From NCBI GenBank assembly GCA_030827135.1, contig JAURFE010000001.1, positions 366,368 to 430,367 of the forward strand: a stretch of DNA of 64,000 bases. The letters are read 5' to 3'. Positions 1 to 9,146 of the stretch are shown one piece after another (positions within the stretch are counted from its first letter, which is position 1; each line of letters opens with the position of its first letter). Position numbers and translations under genes: made by a program. The DNA comes from Vicinamibacterales bacterium (GTDB lineage: Bacteria; Acidobacteriota; Vicinamibacteria; Vicinamibacterales; SCN-69-37). The notes beneath the pieces were generated by a model. That model did not search any database. It was not told the DNA's origin and was given only the letters and a program-made list of their open reading frames with translations.

Positions 1-859
1 AGGCGGCATCCACCACCAGCGCCGGCAGATCCGGTTCGGGAAAATAGCGATAGTCGTTGGCTTCTTCCTTCGAGCGCATCGACTCTGTCGTGCCGGTCGC
101 GCTGTCCCACAACCGCGTCTCCTGCGCGACCCGACCGCCTGATTCGAGAATGCCGCGCTGCCGTTCGATCTCGAACTCCAGCGCCTTCTCGAGAAAGCGG
201 AACGAGTTGACGTTCTTGACCTCCGCCTTCGCGCCATACGCGGCCTGTCCGACCGGCCGCAGCGACACGTTGGCGTCGCAGCGCAGACTGCCCTCTTCCA
301 TGTTGCCGTCGTTCACGCCGATCGCGACCAGAATTTCGCGCAGCCGGCTGAAACAGTCCGCCGCCTCGGCCGCAGATCGAAGGTCAGGTTCCGTGACGAT
401 CTCAATCAGCGGCGTGCCGGCGCGATTGAAGTCGAGATACGTGTGGCCGGCGGAATCGGGAAAGCCATGATGCAGCGACTTGCCTGCGTCTTCTTCCATG
501 TGAATACGCGTCAGCGCCACCGTACCGTGCGACAACGGCACGCGGCCGCCGAGCGCAAGCGGCCTGTCGTACTGGGAGATCTGATAGCCCTTGGGCAGGT
601 CCGGATAGAAGTAGTTCTTGCGCGCAAAGATCGACACCGGCTGGATCTCGCATTCGAGCGCCAGCGCCGCGCGCAATGCACACGCCACCGCCTGCCGGTT
701 GAGCACCGGCAGCGCCCCGGGCAGCCCGAGGCACACCGGACAGACATGGGTATTGGGTGCCGCACCAAACGCCGTGCGGCACCCACAAAAAATCTTCGTC
801 TCGGTCAGCAGCTGGCAGTGAATTTCCAGCCCGATGACCGTTTCGAAGCTAGCCGGCAA
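1..859 (-). CDS. gatB: Asp/Glu-tRNA amidotransferase subunit B (partial, C-terminus outside window)
   Basis: GatB of the GatCAB amidotransferase, which converts misacylated Glu-tRNA(Gln) or Asp-tRNA(Asn) to the correct amide form in the cytoplasm. The reverse strand reads [18 protein letters not shown] near the start, then the cysteine cluster FCGC...[11 protein letters not shown], and near the window edge [19 protein letters not shown], all diagnostic of GatB. About 286 of roughly 480 residues are present; the 3' part lies left of the window. The first usable start in frame is TTG at 859 ([14 protein letters not shown]), 11 nt inside the end of pckA, with a GGCGGG stretch just upstream, so translation is probably coupled to pckA. 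The TTG start is inferred. Confidence 0.95.
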   Translation of the reverse strand, partial: MPASFETVIGLEIHCQLLTETKIFCGCRTAFGAAPNTHVCPVCLGLPGALPVLNRQAVACALRAALALECEIQPVSIFARKNYFYPDLPKGYQISQYDRPLALGGRVPLSHGTVALTRIHMEEDAGKSLHHGFPDSAGHTYLDFNRAGTPLIEIVTEPDLRSAAEAADCFSRLREILVAIGVNDGNMEEGSLRCDANVSLRPVGQAAYGAKAEVKNVNSFRFLEKALEFEIERQRGILESGGRVAQETRLWDSATGTTESMRSKEEANDYRYFPEPDLPALVVDAA

Positions 860-2441
860 TCGGTCCCGCCGCCTTCACGGCCGGCGACGCCGTGGCTTCA
901 AACTTCCTGAAGTTGTCCACGAACATCTGCGCCAGGTTCTTCGCCTGCGCGTCGTACGCCGCCGGGTCCTTCCAGGTGTTGCGCGGCGTCAGCACTTCGA
1001 CCGGCACATGCGGGCAGCTCGTGGGCACGTCGAGATTGAAGATCGGATCCCGCTCGTAGCCCACGTTGTCGAGGGCGCCCGAGAGAGCCGCGTGGATCAT
1101 CGCGCGCGTATGCGCAATCTTCATGCGCGAGCCGACGCCGTACGGGCCGCCCGTCCAGCCCGTGTTCACCAGCCACACGCGCGACTTGTGCTTCGCGATG
1201 CGCTCGCCGAGCAGCTTGGCGTACACATTGGGATCCCACACCATGAACGGCGCGCCAAAACACGTGCTGAACGTGGCGCTCGGTTCCTTGACCCCGCGTT
1301 CGGTGCCCGCGACCTTCGCGGTGTACCCCGAGAGGAAGTGATACATGGCCGCTTCGGGTGACAGCCGCGCAATCGGCGGCAGGACGCCATACGCGTCCGC
1401 CGTGAGCATCACGACGTTGGTGGGATGTCCGGCGCGACCGGCCGGGACGGCATTGTCGATGAACGTCAGCGGATACGCGCAGCGCGTATTCTCGGTGATG
1501 GCGTCGCTGTCAAAATCCGGCTTGCGGGTGACGGGATCCATGACGACGTTTTCGATCAACGTGCCGAACCGTTCGGTCGTCGCATAGATCTGGGGCTCGG
1601 CTTCCCGCGACAGGCGAATGGTCTTGGCGTAGCAACCGCCCTCGAAGTTGAACACGCCATGGGCGCTCCACCCGTGCTCGTCGTCGCCAATGAGGCCACG
1701 ATGCGGGTCGCTCGACAGCGTGGTTTTGCCCGTGCCCGAGAGGCCGAAGAACAACGCCACATCGCCCTTCTCGCCCACGTTCGCCGAGCAGTGCATCGGC
1801 ATGGTGTCGCGCAGCGGCAACAGGTAGTTCATGACGGTGAAGATCGACTTCTTCATCTCCCCCGCATAGTTGGTGCCGCCGATCAGCACCAGCTTCTTTG
1901 CAAAATTGAGCAGAATAAACGTCTCGCTCCGGGTGCCGTCCACCGCGGGGTTCGCCTTGAAGCTCGGAATATCGACGACCGTGAACTGCGGGTCGTGCTG
2001 GAGACGCACCTTGTCGTCCGGCTCGTTGATGAACATGTGATGCACGAACAGGCTGTGCCACGCCTTCTCGGTGATGAGGCGCACCGGCAGCCGATACGCG
2101 GGATCCGCGCCGGCGTAGACGTCCTGCACAAACAGTTCCTTGCCCTCGAGGGCCTTCATCATCCTGGCGTGCAGGGCGTCGAACCTGGCGGGATCGATCG
2201 GCCGATTCACCTTGCCCCAGTCCACGTGGGCCTCGCTGGAGGCCTCCTTCACCACGAATTTGTCATTGGGCGAACGGCCCGTATGCGGCGACGTGATGCA
2301 GACGATCGGGCCGTCGGCCGACAGGGCGCCTTCGCCGCGCCGGATGGCCTGTTCATACAGCGCCGAAACGCCAAGACTCCAGTGCACCGTGCCCGGATTC
2401 TGAATCCCTAACGCTGACAACTCGACTTTACGACCTGACAT
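849..2441 (-). CDS. pckA: phosphoenolpyruvate carboxykinase (ATP)
   Basis: ATP-dependent PEP carboxykinase, the cytosolic gluconeogenic step oxaloacetate + ATP to PEP + CO2 + ADP. It has 530 residues, the usual family length. Visible motifs are the substrate-binding [12 protein letters not shown] near residue 55, [12 protein letters not shown] near 205, the kinase-1a P-loop [15 protein letters not shown] near 240, and the metal-binding LIGDDEHGW just after it. The open frame extends 31 codons upstream, but ATG at 2441 ([12 protein letters not shown]) has a clear AAAGGAG Shine-Dalgarno and matches the family start. It lies 35 nt downstream of a histidine kinase gene on the same strand and overlaps gatB by 11 nt. 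Confidence 0.97.
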   Translation of the reverse strand: MSGRKVELSALGIQNPGTVHWSLGVSALYEQAIRRGEGALSADGPIVCITSPHTGRSPNDKFVVKEASSEAHVDWGKVNRPIDPARFDALHARMMKALEGKELFVQDVYAGADPAYRLPVRLITEKAWHSLFVHHMFINEPDDKVRLQHDPQFTVVDIPSFKANPAVDGTRSETFILLNFAKKLVLIGGTNYAGEMKKSIFTVMNYLLPLRDTMPMHCSANVGEKGDVALFFGLSGTGKTTLSSDPHRGLIGDDEHGWSAHGVFNFEGGCYAKTIRLSREAEPQIYATTERFGTLIENVVMDPVTRKPDFDSDAITENTRCAYPLTFIDNAVPAGRAGHPTNVVMLTADAYGVLPPIARLSPEAAMYHFLSGYTAKVAGTERGVKEPSATFSTCFGAPFMVWDPNVYAKLLGERIAKHKSRVWLVNTGWTGGPYGVGSRMKIAHTRAMIHAALSGALDNVGYERDPIFNLDVPTSCPHVPVEVLTPRNTWKDPAAYDAQAKNLAQMFVDNFRKFEATASPAVKAAGPIAG

Positions 2442-2473
2442 GAAAGACTCCTTTGGAGCGCAATAAACGGCCC

Positions 2474-2479
2474 ATTTTA
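2474..2479 (-). promoter_or_regulatory. possible -10 box for pckA
   Basis: The minus strand reads TAAAAT here, 32 nt before the pckA start. The box contains the TAA stop codon of the upstream histidine kinase. I see no convincing -35, and pckA could also be read from the kinase transcript. Tentative. Confidence 0.35.
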
Positions 2480-4900
2480 GCCCGTTCCGCGCCCACCTTT
2501 CAAAGCGGCCATCAGCGCGTCCCGCAGGGCGCACAATTCATACGGGGCGGCCAACCTGGCGGCGGCATCGCCGAACGCGCCGGAGTTTTCATCGTCGGCG
2601 CCCCGTGCGAGGGCGATGAGGGCCACGTGATCCCGCACGCGCGCCCACGCCTCGGTCCACGGGTGCGGGTCACCCTCGATCACGGTGCGATCGACGACCG
2701 CCAGCGTCACGGCGTCCTCGACCAGACTCTCGAGCGCCTCCCGCGCGTTGGGGACCGGGCGCACCGCACATCCCCATCCTGCGAGCGCCGCGGCAATAAA
2801 GTCCCGGGTCACCGAATCCGCATGCGCCACAAGGGCGAGCGGCTGGAATTGGCCCGAGGCGGGATCCCAGACGGCCGCCGTCCGCACCGGCAGTCGAATC
2901 GAGAAGGTCGTGCCTTTTCCGACCTCACTGTCGATCCAGATCTGCCCGCCATGGTCGCGCACGATGCCGTAGACAATGCTCAACCCAAGACCGGTACCTT
3001 CGCCGACGCCGCGTGTCGTGAAGAACGGGTCAAACACCCGGGTGCGATTCCCGGCCTCGATGCCGTGCCCCGTGTCCGCGACGCGCAGAACGATGGCGCC
3101 GCACGCGGGCTCCGACGCCACGGCCAGGGTCAGACGCCGGTCCTTGGACTCCTTCATCGCCTGTTCGGCGTTCAGCACCAGATTCAACAGCGCCTGCTGG
3201 ATCTGTCCGCCATCGACGTAAATCGGCGGCAGACCGTCCTCGTACTCCGACACGACCTCGATGCCATTGAGCCGCGAATCGTAGGCCCGCAGGTCCACGA
3301 CGTGCTGGCACAGCTCGACGATGTCATGGCGGCTGCGCTCGGCCGTCTGCTGTCGCGCAAAGGTCAGCAGGTTGCGGACAATTCGCGCCGCGCGATCCGA
3401 CTCCGACACAATGCGCGAGACGTCTTCGGTCAGGCCCCGGCCCGCCGCCGCCAGGGCGGGCTTGCTCATGACTGCCTCCTGCACAAGCTGGGCGTAGCCG
3501 ATCACACTGGTCAACGGATTGTTGAGTTCATGCGCGACGCCGGCGACCAACTGGCCGATGGCTGACAATTTTTCCGCCTGCACCAACTGCGTCTGCGTGG
3601 TGCGCAGGCGGTTCACGGTGGCGACCAGTTCGGCGTTGGTGGCCGACACTTCCCGACTGAGTGTCCGCAGTTGCCGCGCCCGCCGATGCTCCTCAGTCAT
3701 TTCCTTCGCGATCAGCACGGCCGCACCTGACGCGTCCGCCACCGGCACCGTGGTGACGGCAAAAATGCGGCCGGCTGTCGTCGTAATCTCCTGAGCGAGC
3801 CGCTCGCCGTCGCGAAGGGTGCGACCAACCAGACAGTCAGGACATCCGCCACCGCAGAGTCCCACCTCGTCGCACGTCCGGCCATGCGTATGGTGAATCG
3901 GCCACCCCTGCACCTCCGCCAACGCGGCGTTGACACGCAGGGTACGCGCGCGGCTGTCAAACAGTGCGATGGGATCGCTGATCGCGTCGAACGTCCGCTC
4001 CCACTGGACCTTGGCACGATGCACGCGTTCGTACAGCTGGCCATTCGCGACCGCAACGCCGAACTGGCGCCCAATTGCCATCAGCACACGCTCGTCATGG
4101 TCGTCAAAGCGCTGCGCCACCTCCGACGCCAGCGTCAACACGCCGTGCGCCTCGGCGCCCGCCTGCACGGGCACGGACAGCGCACTGCGAATCGTACACG
4201 TGGCCTGAAGCGCGCCCATGAGATCCCCGGGGATGTTTCCATCGCGCACGGGGGTCCGGTCACGCATCACCGCGTCCGAGGGCCAGTCTGCACGACCGGC
4301 ATACAGCTGACTGACCAGATCAATCGGCGCGCCGTGCGCGGCGCGCACCACCAGAGGTCCTCCGTCAAGCGGTCGCAGGCGCAACACCCCCCACCGCACC
4401 TGATAGGCGTCGGCGACCTGCTCGAGTCCCCCCTGCAGCGCTTCCGTAATCTCGATGGAGGACGAAACGGTGGTCGCGACCTCCTTCAGGAGGCGCAGTT
4501 CCCAGGTGGGGCGCTGGCGTTCGAGCGCGCCGCGTCGCCGTTCCAGCGCCCGCTCGACGGTGGCGACCAGTTGCACAGGGTCGAAGGGTTTGGGCACGAA
4601 CGCAAACACGTCCTGCGCATAACTCTCGAGGGCACTCGACTGCCGCCGGTCCGCCGAGATGACAATCGCCTCGGCCGGCGCGTCCTGGGCGCGCGCCTCC
4701 CGGACCACATCCAGACCGGACTTGGCGCCCAGATGCAGGTCCACGACCACCACCCCAAATGGCTGGCGCGCCAGGGCCGTGGCGGCCTCAGCGCTGGACG
4801 ACACCCCGACCATCTCAAGGCCGCGTACGCGGCCGACGCGCAACAACAGCCCCAGCATGACAGGGTCGTCATCAACTACAAGAATTGCGTCGGAAATCAT
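2477..4900 (-). CDS. hybrid sensor histidine kinase (REC-GAF-PAS-HisKA-HATPase-REC-like)
   Basis: Soluble sensor kinase of about 807 residues with no membrane segment. Order: an N-terminal receiver (VVDDDP acidic pocket, phosphoacceptor Asp in VVVVDLHLG, conserved Lys in FVPKPFD), a GAF domain (about 150-290), a PAS domain (about 305-420), HisKA with GVAHELNNPLTSVIGYAQL, and HATPase with LNLVLNAEQAM, VADTGHGI and GTGLGLSIVYGI. A degenerate receiver-like domain closes the protein (LAVVDRT). The PAS domain carries a cysteine cluster, TCDEVGLCGGGCPDC, that may bind metal or sense redox; this is inference. No ligand or partner can be read from the sequence. ATG at 4900 is chosen; an in-frame GTG lies 6 nt upstream and neither has a Shine-Dalgarno. 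Confidence 0.9.
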   Translation of the reverse strand: MISDAILVVDDDPVMLGLLLRVGRVRGLEMVGVSSSAEAATALARQPFGVVVVDLHLGAKSGLDVVREARAQDAPAEAIVISADRRQSSALESYAQDVFAFVPKPFDPVQLVATVERALERRRGALERQRPTWELRLLKEVATTVSSSIEITEALQGGLEQVADAYQVRWGVLRLRPLDGGPLVVRAAHGAPIDLVSQLYAGRADWPSDAVMRDRTPVRDGNIPGDLMGALQATCTIRSALSVPVQAGAEAHGVLTLASEVAQRFDDHDERVLMAIGRQFGVAVANGQLYERVHRAKVQWERTFDAISDPIALFDSRARTLRVNAALAEVQGWPIHHTHGRTCDEVGLCGGGCPDCLVGRTLRDGERLAQEITTTAGRIFAVTTVPVADASGAAVLIAKEMTEEHRRARQLRTLSREVSATNAELVATVNRLRTTQTQLVQAEKLSAIGQLVAGVAHELNNPLTSVIGYAQLVQEAVMSKPALAAAGRGLTEDVSRIVSESDRAARIVRNLLTFARQQTAERSRHDIVELCQHVVDLRAYDSRLNGIEVVSEYEDGLPPIYVDGGQIQQALLNLVLNAEQAMKESKDRRLTLAVASEPACGAIVLRVADTGHGIEAGNRTRVFDPFFTTRGVGEGTGLGLSIVYGIVRDHGGQIWIDSEVGKGTTFSIRLPVRTAAVWDPASGQFQPLALVAHADSVTRDFIAAALAGWGCAVRPVPNAREALESLVEDAVTLAVVDRTVIEGDPHPWTEAWARVRDHVALIALARGADDENSGAFGDAAARLAAPYELCALRDALMAALKGGRGTG

Positions 4901-4970
4901 TTTCACGGGGACACGCCGGACTGGTTACCGAGTGGGACGGACAGCAGTGGACATAAAATACGACGAAATC

Positions 4971-5927
4971 ATGCGCCACGGAACCCGAATCGCGCGCACC
5001 CTGCTGATGCTCGCCGCGGTGGCGGGCGTGACCGCCGCGTGTGGTCCGGGCCGCGCCCGCATGCCGGGCGCCATCGCCGCGCCCCCCGATGTCGTCCTGC
5101 AGGTGCGCGTGAACGGCCGGGTGCATGCGGTGCCGCTCGAGCGGTATGTGCTCGGCGCCGCATTGTCGGAAGTCACGCCCGGTGGAGAGGCCCCAGCCGT
5201 CGTCACCCGAGTGTACGAGGTACAGGCGGTCATCGCCCGCACCTATGCCCTGTCGCACCAGCGGCGGCACGCGCGTGAAGGGTTTGACCTGTGTGACGAG
5301 ACTCACTGTCAGGTCTACCAGCCGGATCGGATCCGGACGTCGTCGTTCACCCGCGCGGCGGAGGCCGCCGTCCAGCGGACGCGCGGCCAGGTGCTTCGTG
5401 CCGGCAGCGTCATCATTGACGCGCTGTTCCACGCCGACTGTGGCGGGCATACCACCACGCCGGCGGCGGCCTGGGCCGGGACCAATCACCCCTACCTGCC
5501 GGCTCGCGAAGATGCGGTGCCGGGCCTGCACCACCGCGCATGGACATTCGAGGCGTCGATGGCCGACTGGCGGACCCTGCTGAACAGTGATCCCCGGACA
5601 TCCGTCGGTGCCACGCTCACCCGCATGACGGTGGACGCGACCGGGCCGGGTGCCCGCGTCACAGCCATCCGCCTGATCGGCGCCCGGGAACGCGTCGTCA
5701 CCGGCGAGGTCCTGCGATCGGTCGTCACGGCCACCAGAGGGCCACGGGCCGTGATGAGCACCAGATTCACGGCCGTCCAAACCCCTGCCGGCTTCCGGTT
5801 GACCGGCACCGGCTTTGGCCACGGCGTCGGATTGTGCCAGACGGGGGCCATCGCCCGGGCCCGCCGGGGCGATTCCCTCGCCGCCATCCTTGAGCACTAT
5901 TACCCCGGCGCCCGGGTCAGCGCCTGA
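4971..5927 (+). CDS. SpoIID/LytB-domain protein
   Basis: Exported protein of 318 residues from the SpoIID family; characterised SpoIID is a lytic transglycosylase that cuts peptidoglycan glycan strands. An N-terminal hydrophobic segment (TLLMLAAVAGVTAACG) looks like a signal peptide, with a Cys that could be lipidated although the lipobox is imperfect. Family landmarks: LERYVLGAALSEVTP (with the Glu expected in the active site), YEVQAVIARTYAL, CDETHCQVY, HADCGGHTTTP and near the C-terminus GTGFGHGVGLCQTGA. It starts on the plus strand 70 nt from the divergent histidine kinase. Upstream is TAAAAT at 4954-4959. In a non-sporulating Gram-negative the likely role is wall remodelling; that is inference. 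Confidence 0.85.
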   Translation: MRHGTRIARTLLMLAAVAGVTAACGPGRARMPGAIAAPPDVVLQVRVNGRVHAVPLERYVLGAALSEVTPGGEAPAVVTRVYEVQAVIARTYALSHQRRHAREGFDLCDETHCQVYQPDRIRTSSFTRAAEAAVQRTRGQVLRAGSVIIDALFHADCGGHTTTPAAAWAGTNHPYLPAREDAVPGLHHRAWTFEASMADWRTLLNSDPRTSVGATLTRMTVDATGPGARVTAIRLIGARERVVTGEVLRSVVTATRGPRAVMSTRFTAVQTPAGFRLTGTGFGHGVGLCQTGAIARARRGDSLAAILEHYYPGARVSA

Positions 5928-5941
5928 ACCTCGGAACCTCG
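5926..5941. repeat. 8-nt tandem repeat, 2 units (GAACCTCG)
   Basis: Two exact 8-nt units GAACCTCG. The first begins inside the stop codon of the SpoIID-like gene. Same family as the arrays at 7246, 17796, 33565, 40249 and 53417. Followed by GTAAAC, as is the 7246 array (GTAAACT). Confidence 0.6.
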
Positions 5942-5981
5942 GTAAACAGCTGTATCCTTGAGCCGTATACCTTCATAGTTG

Positions 5982-6677
5982 ATGGCTGCTGAGACCACCC
6001 GTGAGGCCGATGCGCGAGTTGCGATAGACGTCAAGGCGATGCAGGCCGCCGGACGGCTGGATGCTGCCCGCGAGCGTTATGCCGAATTGGTTGAGCGACA
6101 TCAGCGCCGTGCCGTTCGGATCGCGTATCACTACCTTCGCGACTCGGCGGACGCCGACGAAGCGGTGCAGGACGCGTTTGTGAAGGCCTATACCCATCTG
6201 GGCACGTTCCGCGAGGAACTGCCGTTTGAAGTCTGGTTCACCCGGATCCTGATTAACGGATGCCTGGATCGCATTAAGGCCAGGCGCCGCCGGGAACGGT
6301 GGATCGCCCGGCCGACCGTGGACGCCGATGGTATCGAACGCGACCCGGCCGAGCACCTGCCGTCGCTCAGTCCCAGCCCTGAGGCGCAGTTGCTCCAGAG
6401 CGAGCGGCGCCGTCGGCTGAAGGAAGCCATGGTCCAGTTGCCGGAACGCCAGCGGCTGGTGTTTGTGTTGAGTCACTTTGAGGGGCGCACGTCTCGGGAA
6501 GTCAGTGCCGTCACCGGCCTGAACGAGTCGACTGTCCGTGTGCACTTGTTCCGAGCCATCCGCCGGCTCCGGTCGCTGCTCGCACCAGGCAGCGGCAACG
6601 ACACCGAGGAGACCGGCGGGGCCACGGGCACGGGAACAACGATTGTGAAAGGTAGGGTTCGCCATGGGTCTCGCTGA
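5982..6677 (+). CDS. ECF-type RNA polymerase sigma factor
   Basis: Sigma-70 family factor of 231 residues, extracytoplasmic-function type. Region 2 is seen at about residues 38-100 (YHYLRDSADADEAVQDAFVKAY, then FEVWFTRILINGCLDRIKAR). Region 4 is at about 150-200 (LPERQRLVFVLSHFEGRTS, then STVRVHLFRAIRRLRSLL). The linker is longer than average and a low-complexity Gly/Thr tail follows region 4. ATG at 5982 is used; a TTG lies immediately before it. Its 3' end overlaps the next gene by 14 nt, and that product has the zinc-finger anti-sigma motif, so the pair probably forms a regulatory switch. The signal and regulon are unknown. Confidence 0.92.
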   Translation: MAAETTREADARVAIDVKAMQAAGRLDAARERYAELVERHQRRAVRIAYHYLRDSADADEAVQDAFVKAYTHLGTFREELPFEVWFTRILINGCLDRIKARRRRERWIARPTVDADGIERDPAEHLPSLSPSPEAQLLQSERRRRLKEAMVQLPERQRLVFVLSHFEGRTSREVSAVTGLNESTVRVHLFRAIRRLRSLLAPGSGNDTEETGGATGTGTTIVKGRVRHGSR

Positions 6678-7242
6678 TGCCGTTTTGCGGCGTGGACATC
6701 TCTCGGAACGCTCGCTCATCGATGTGTGGACAACGGGGATGCGCCCCGCCCACCTGGATCGCTGCGACCAGTGTGCCGATCGTGCGCTTGAGATGAGCCG
6801 GTGGCTCGAAGGCATCCAGGTGGCCGGTCGCGAGGACGCCGACGCGGTGTGCACACACGACGCGCTGGCCCTCCAGCGGAGTCAGATCATGTCGCGGCTC
6901 GCGCAGCTCGACCGACCGTCAAAGGTCATCAGCTTTCCGGCCGCGCCCCCGGCCACCCGCCAGCCCTACGCGGAACGCCGCGTCAGCACGGGCTGGCTCG
7001 CCGCGGCCGCAGCGGCAGGCCTCATGATCGGTGTGGTCAGCATGGAGTTGAGCCACATGCTTCCGTTCGGCGGCTCCACGACGACGCCGCCGCAGGTCGT
7101 GACGGCCCCGCCGTCGTCGTACGACGACAGCGAACTGCTCCACACCACCTACGCGAACCCCTCAGTCGGCGGCCTCGACGCGCTCGACGACATGACACCG
7201 CGCGTGGTGGATGTCGTGCTCGCCAGTAACCGAAACCGGTAG
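6664..7242 (+). CDS. putative zinc-finger anti-sigma factor
   Basis: 192 residues. The N-terminal part contains HLDRCDQC (H-x3-C-x2-C) near residue 30, the core of the ZAS zinc-binding anti-sigma motif. A single hydrophobic segment (WLAAAAAAGLMIGVVSMEL, about residues 103-121) suggests an inner-membrane protein with a short Ser/Thr/Pro-rich periplasmic tail. It overlaps the sigma gene by 14 nt, so the two are translationally coupled. The domain is short and divergent, so the call rests on the motif, topology and position. It is expected to hold the ECF factor at the membrane until a periplasmic signal arrives. Confidence 0.75.
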   Translation: MGLADAVLRRGHLSERSLIDVWTTGMRPAHLDRCDQCADRALEMSRWLEGIQVAGREDADAVCTHDALALQRSQIMSRLAQLDRPSKVISFPAAPPATRQPYAERRVSTGWLAAAAAAGLMIGVVSMELSHMLPFGGSTTTPPQVVTAPPSSYDDSELLHTTYANPSVGGLDALDDMTPRVVDVVLASNRNR

Positions 7243-7245
7243 CGC

Positions 7246-7285
7246 GAACTCCGGAACTCCGGAACTCCGGAACTTCGATACTCCG
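7246..7285. repeat. 8-nt tandem repeat, 5 units (GAACTCCG)
   Basis: Five contiguous 8-nt units: GAACTCCG three times, GAACTTCG, ATACTCCG. They fill most of the 59-nt gap between the anti-sigma gene and ispH and are followed by GTAAACT, which may form a -10 for ispH (TAAACT at 7287-7292). Confidence 0.8.
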
Positions 7286-7301
7286 GTAAACTACTCGGTC
7301 T

Positions 7302-8504
7302 GTGCCCCCCATCATTTTCCGCAAAGGCCTCGACATGAAGGCTGCCGTGGCCGGAGACCTGGCGGCGGCGTATGACTCGGCCATTGTTGAGGAACTGCGG
7401 CAGTCCGGATTTGTCCGCACGCGCGGACGACTGACCATTCACCTCGCCCGGGAATTCGGATTCTGCTACGGCGTCGACCGCGCGGTGGACTACGCCTACC
7501 AGACGCGCAAGCGCTTCCCCACCAAGCGGGTCTTTCTGACCGGCGAAATCATTCACAACCCGCACGTCAACGATCAACTGCGCGCGCAGGGCATCCGGTT
7601 CCTGACCGATCCCGGGGAAGACGACTCGACGCTCGGCCCTGACGATGTCGTGATTCTGCCGGCGTTCGGCGTATCGGTTGGCGACATGGCGCGGCTGGAC
7701 CAGCAGGGGTGCACGCTGGTGGACACGACCTGCGGGTCGGTGCTCACGGTCTGGAAAAACGTGAAGCGCTACGCCCAGGACGGCTTTACGTCCGTCATCC
7801 ATGGCAAGGTGACCCACGAGGAAACCCGGGCGACGGCGTCGCAAGCGACGCAGTATCCCGACGGTCACTACCTCGTTGTTCTCAACAAGGATGAAGCCGC
7901 GTTTGTGTGCGACTACATCGTCTCCGGCGGGGACCGGTCGGCGTTTCTGGCCCGGTTTGGCCGGGCGGTGTCTGCGGGCTTTGACCCCGACGTGCATCTG
8001 CAGCGGATTGGGTGCGCGAACCAGACGACCATGCTGATGAGCGAATCGCTGGAAATCGGCGAGATGTTCGGGAACGCCATGACCCGCCGGTATGGGCCCG
8101 ACGCCTTGCCGGCCGTCTTTCGGGCGTTCGACACTATCTGCAGCGCGACCCAGGAACGGCAGGACGCCGTGGTTGCGCTCTTGGATGAGGTGCCGCTGGA
8201 CCTGATGGTGGTCATCGGCGGCTATAACTCCAGCAACACCTGCAATTTGGCCAAGATCTGCGCCGAACGCTGTCCCACCTTTCATGTTGCCGCACCGGAC
8301 TGCCTCGTCTCGGCCTCGGAGCTGCGACACCGGCCGATCGGGCTCCCGTCGACGTCTGCAGTCGCGGAAGCCATCGCCGCCGACTGGCTCCCCCGTGGAC
8401 CGGTGACCATTGGCCTCACAGCCGGCGCGTCGACCCCCAACAACATCGTCGGACAGGTGGTCAGCCGGCTCGAGGCCCTGGCGGGCCCCGCGGGCCGGTC
8501 GTAA
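7302..8504 (+). CDS. ispH: 4-hydroxy-3-methylbut-2-enyl diphosphate reductase, long form
   Basis: Last enzyme of the MEP isoprenoid pathway, reducing HMBPP to IPP and DMAPP with a [4Fe-4S] cluster. At 400 residues it belongs to the long IspH group rather than the roughly 310-residue E. coli type. The three cluster cysteines are seen in EFGFCYGVDRAV, DTTCGSV and SSNTCNLAKIC. Other landmarks are LTGEIIHNPHVN and, near the end, TAGASTPNNIV. The GTG start at 7302 (PPIIFRKGLD) is chosen because long-form homologues begin with a similar FRKGL segment; ATG at 7335 is the alternative. The 8-nt repeat array lies directly upstream. Confidence 0.95.
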   Translation: MPPIIFRKGLDMKAAVAGDLAAAYDSAIVEELRQSGFVRTRGRLTIHLAREFGFCYGVDRAVDYAYQTRKRFPTKRVFLTGEIIHNPHVNDQLRAQGIRFLTDPGEDDSTLGPDDVVILPAFGVSVGDMARLDQQGCTLVDTTCGSVLTVWKNVKRYAQDGFTSVIHGKVTHEETRATASQATQYPDGHYLVVLNKDEAAFVCDYIVSGGDRSAFLARFGRAVSAGFDPDVHLQRIGCANQTTMLMSESLEIGEMFGNAMTRRYGPDALPAVFRAFDTICSATQERQDAVVALLDEVPLDLMVVIGGYNSSNTCNLAKICAERCPTFHVAAPDCLVSASELRHRPIGLPSTSAVAEAIAADWLPRGPVTIGLTAGASTPNNIVGQVVSRLEALAGPAGRS

Positions 8505-8537
8505 ACAAGCGATTTTGGCTGGGCGTAAGAGAAAGGT

Positions 8538-9068
8538 GTGAAAAGCAGATTTTCAGTTGTCGGCGCCGTGATCCTGGCCGTGACGGTGTTGAACCCGGGT
8601 TCCAGGGCGGAATCGGTGCAGACCACGGCCACTCAGACGAAGCCCCAGCCCCAGTCCGGCGGTCGCTCGGACGGCCAGACCCGTGACACCCAGCGAAGCC
8701 GCCTGCCCTTCTGGAAAGATCCCGCCATCATCAAGGAAGTCGGCCTGACCCCTGATCAGGCGAAGCGCATCGACACCCTGTGGCACGACCGCTGGAAGGA
8801 AATGACGGGCCGGGCGGAAGAGCTGAGGAAGCAGGAAACCGAGTTGAAGCGGATAATTGCCGCGCGGACGGTCAGCCCCGATGTGGTGGCCCTGCAGATT
8901 GACCGCGTTGAGGCCCAGCGCACCATGCTCTACAAGTCCCGGACCCTTATGCTGTATCGGATGGCCCTGGTGTTGACGCCCGAACAGAACAAGGGGATGC
9001 AGGATCTCTGGGACCGCCTGTTCGGGTTCTCATCCGGGGATGGCCGATCGGAATCCCGCGGCCGGTAA
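8538..9068 (+). CDS. Spy/CpxP-like periplasmic protein
   Basis: 176-residue exported protein with an N-terminal signal peptide (SVVGAVILAVTVLNPGSRA), a polar Gln/Thr-rich linker, then a mostly helical region. Two motifs resemble the LTxxQ signature of Spy/CpxP periplasmic proteins: VGLTPDQAKRI near residue 74 and LVLTPEQNKGM near 150. Such proteins act as chaperones or metal/envelope-stress sensors. It is 33 nt after ispH and 79 nt before the efflux operon. The start is GTG with an AGAAAGG stretch immediately before it. The function is inferred from the motifs only. Confidence 0.65.
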   Translation: MKSRFSVVGAVILAVTVLNPGSRAESVQTTATQTKPQPQSGGRSDGQTRDTQRSRLPFWKDPAIIKEVGLTPDQAKRIDTLWHDRWKEMTGRAEELRKQETELKRIIAARTVSPDVVALQIDRVEAQRTMLYKSRTLMLYRMALVLTPEQNKGMQDLWDRLFGFSSGDGRSESRGR

Positions 9069-9146
9069 ATCAGGTTTCCACGAGTTGTTACAACCAGAAA
9101 GGTGCACAGCGCGCCCCCGGCGCGGCTGTCCAGACGGAGCAGGCAG

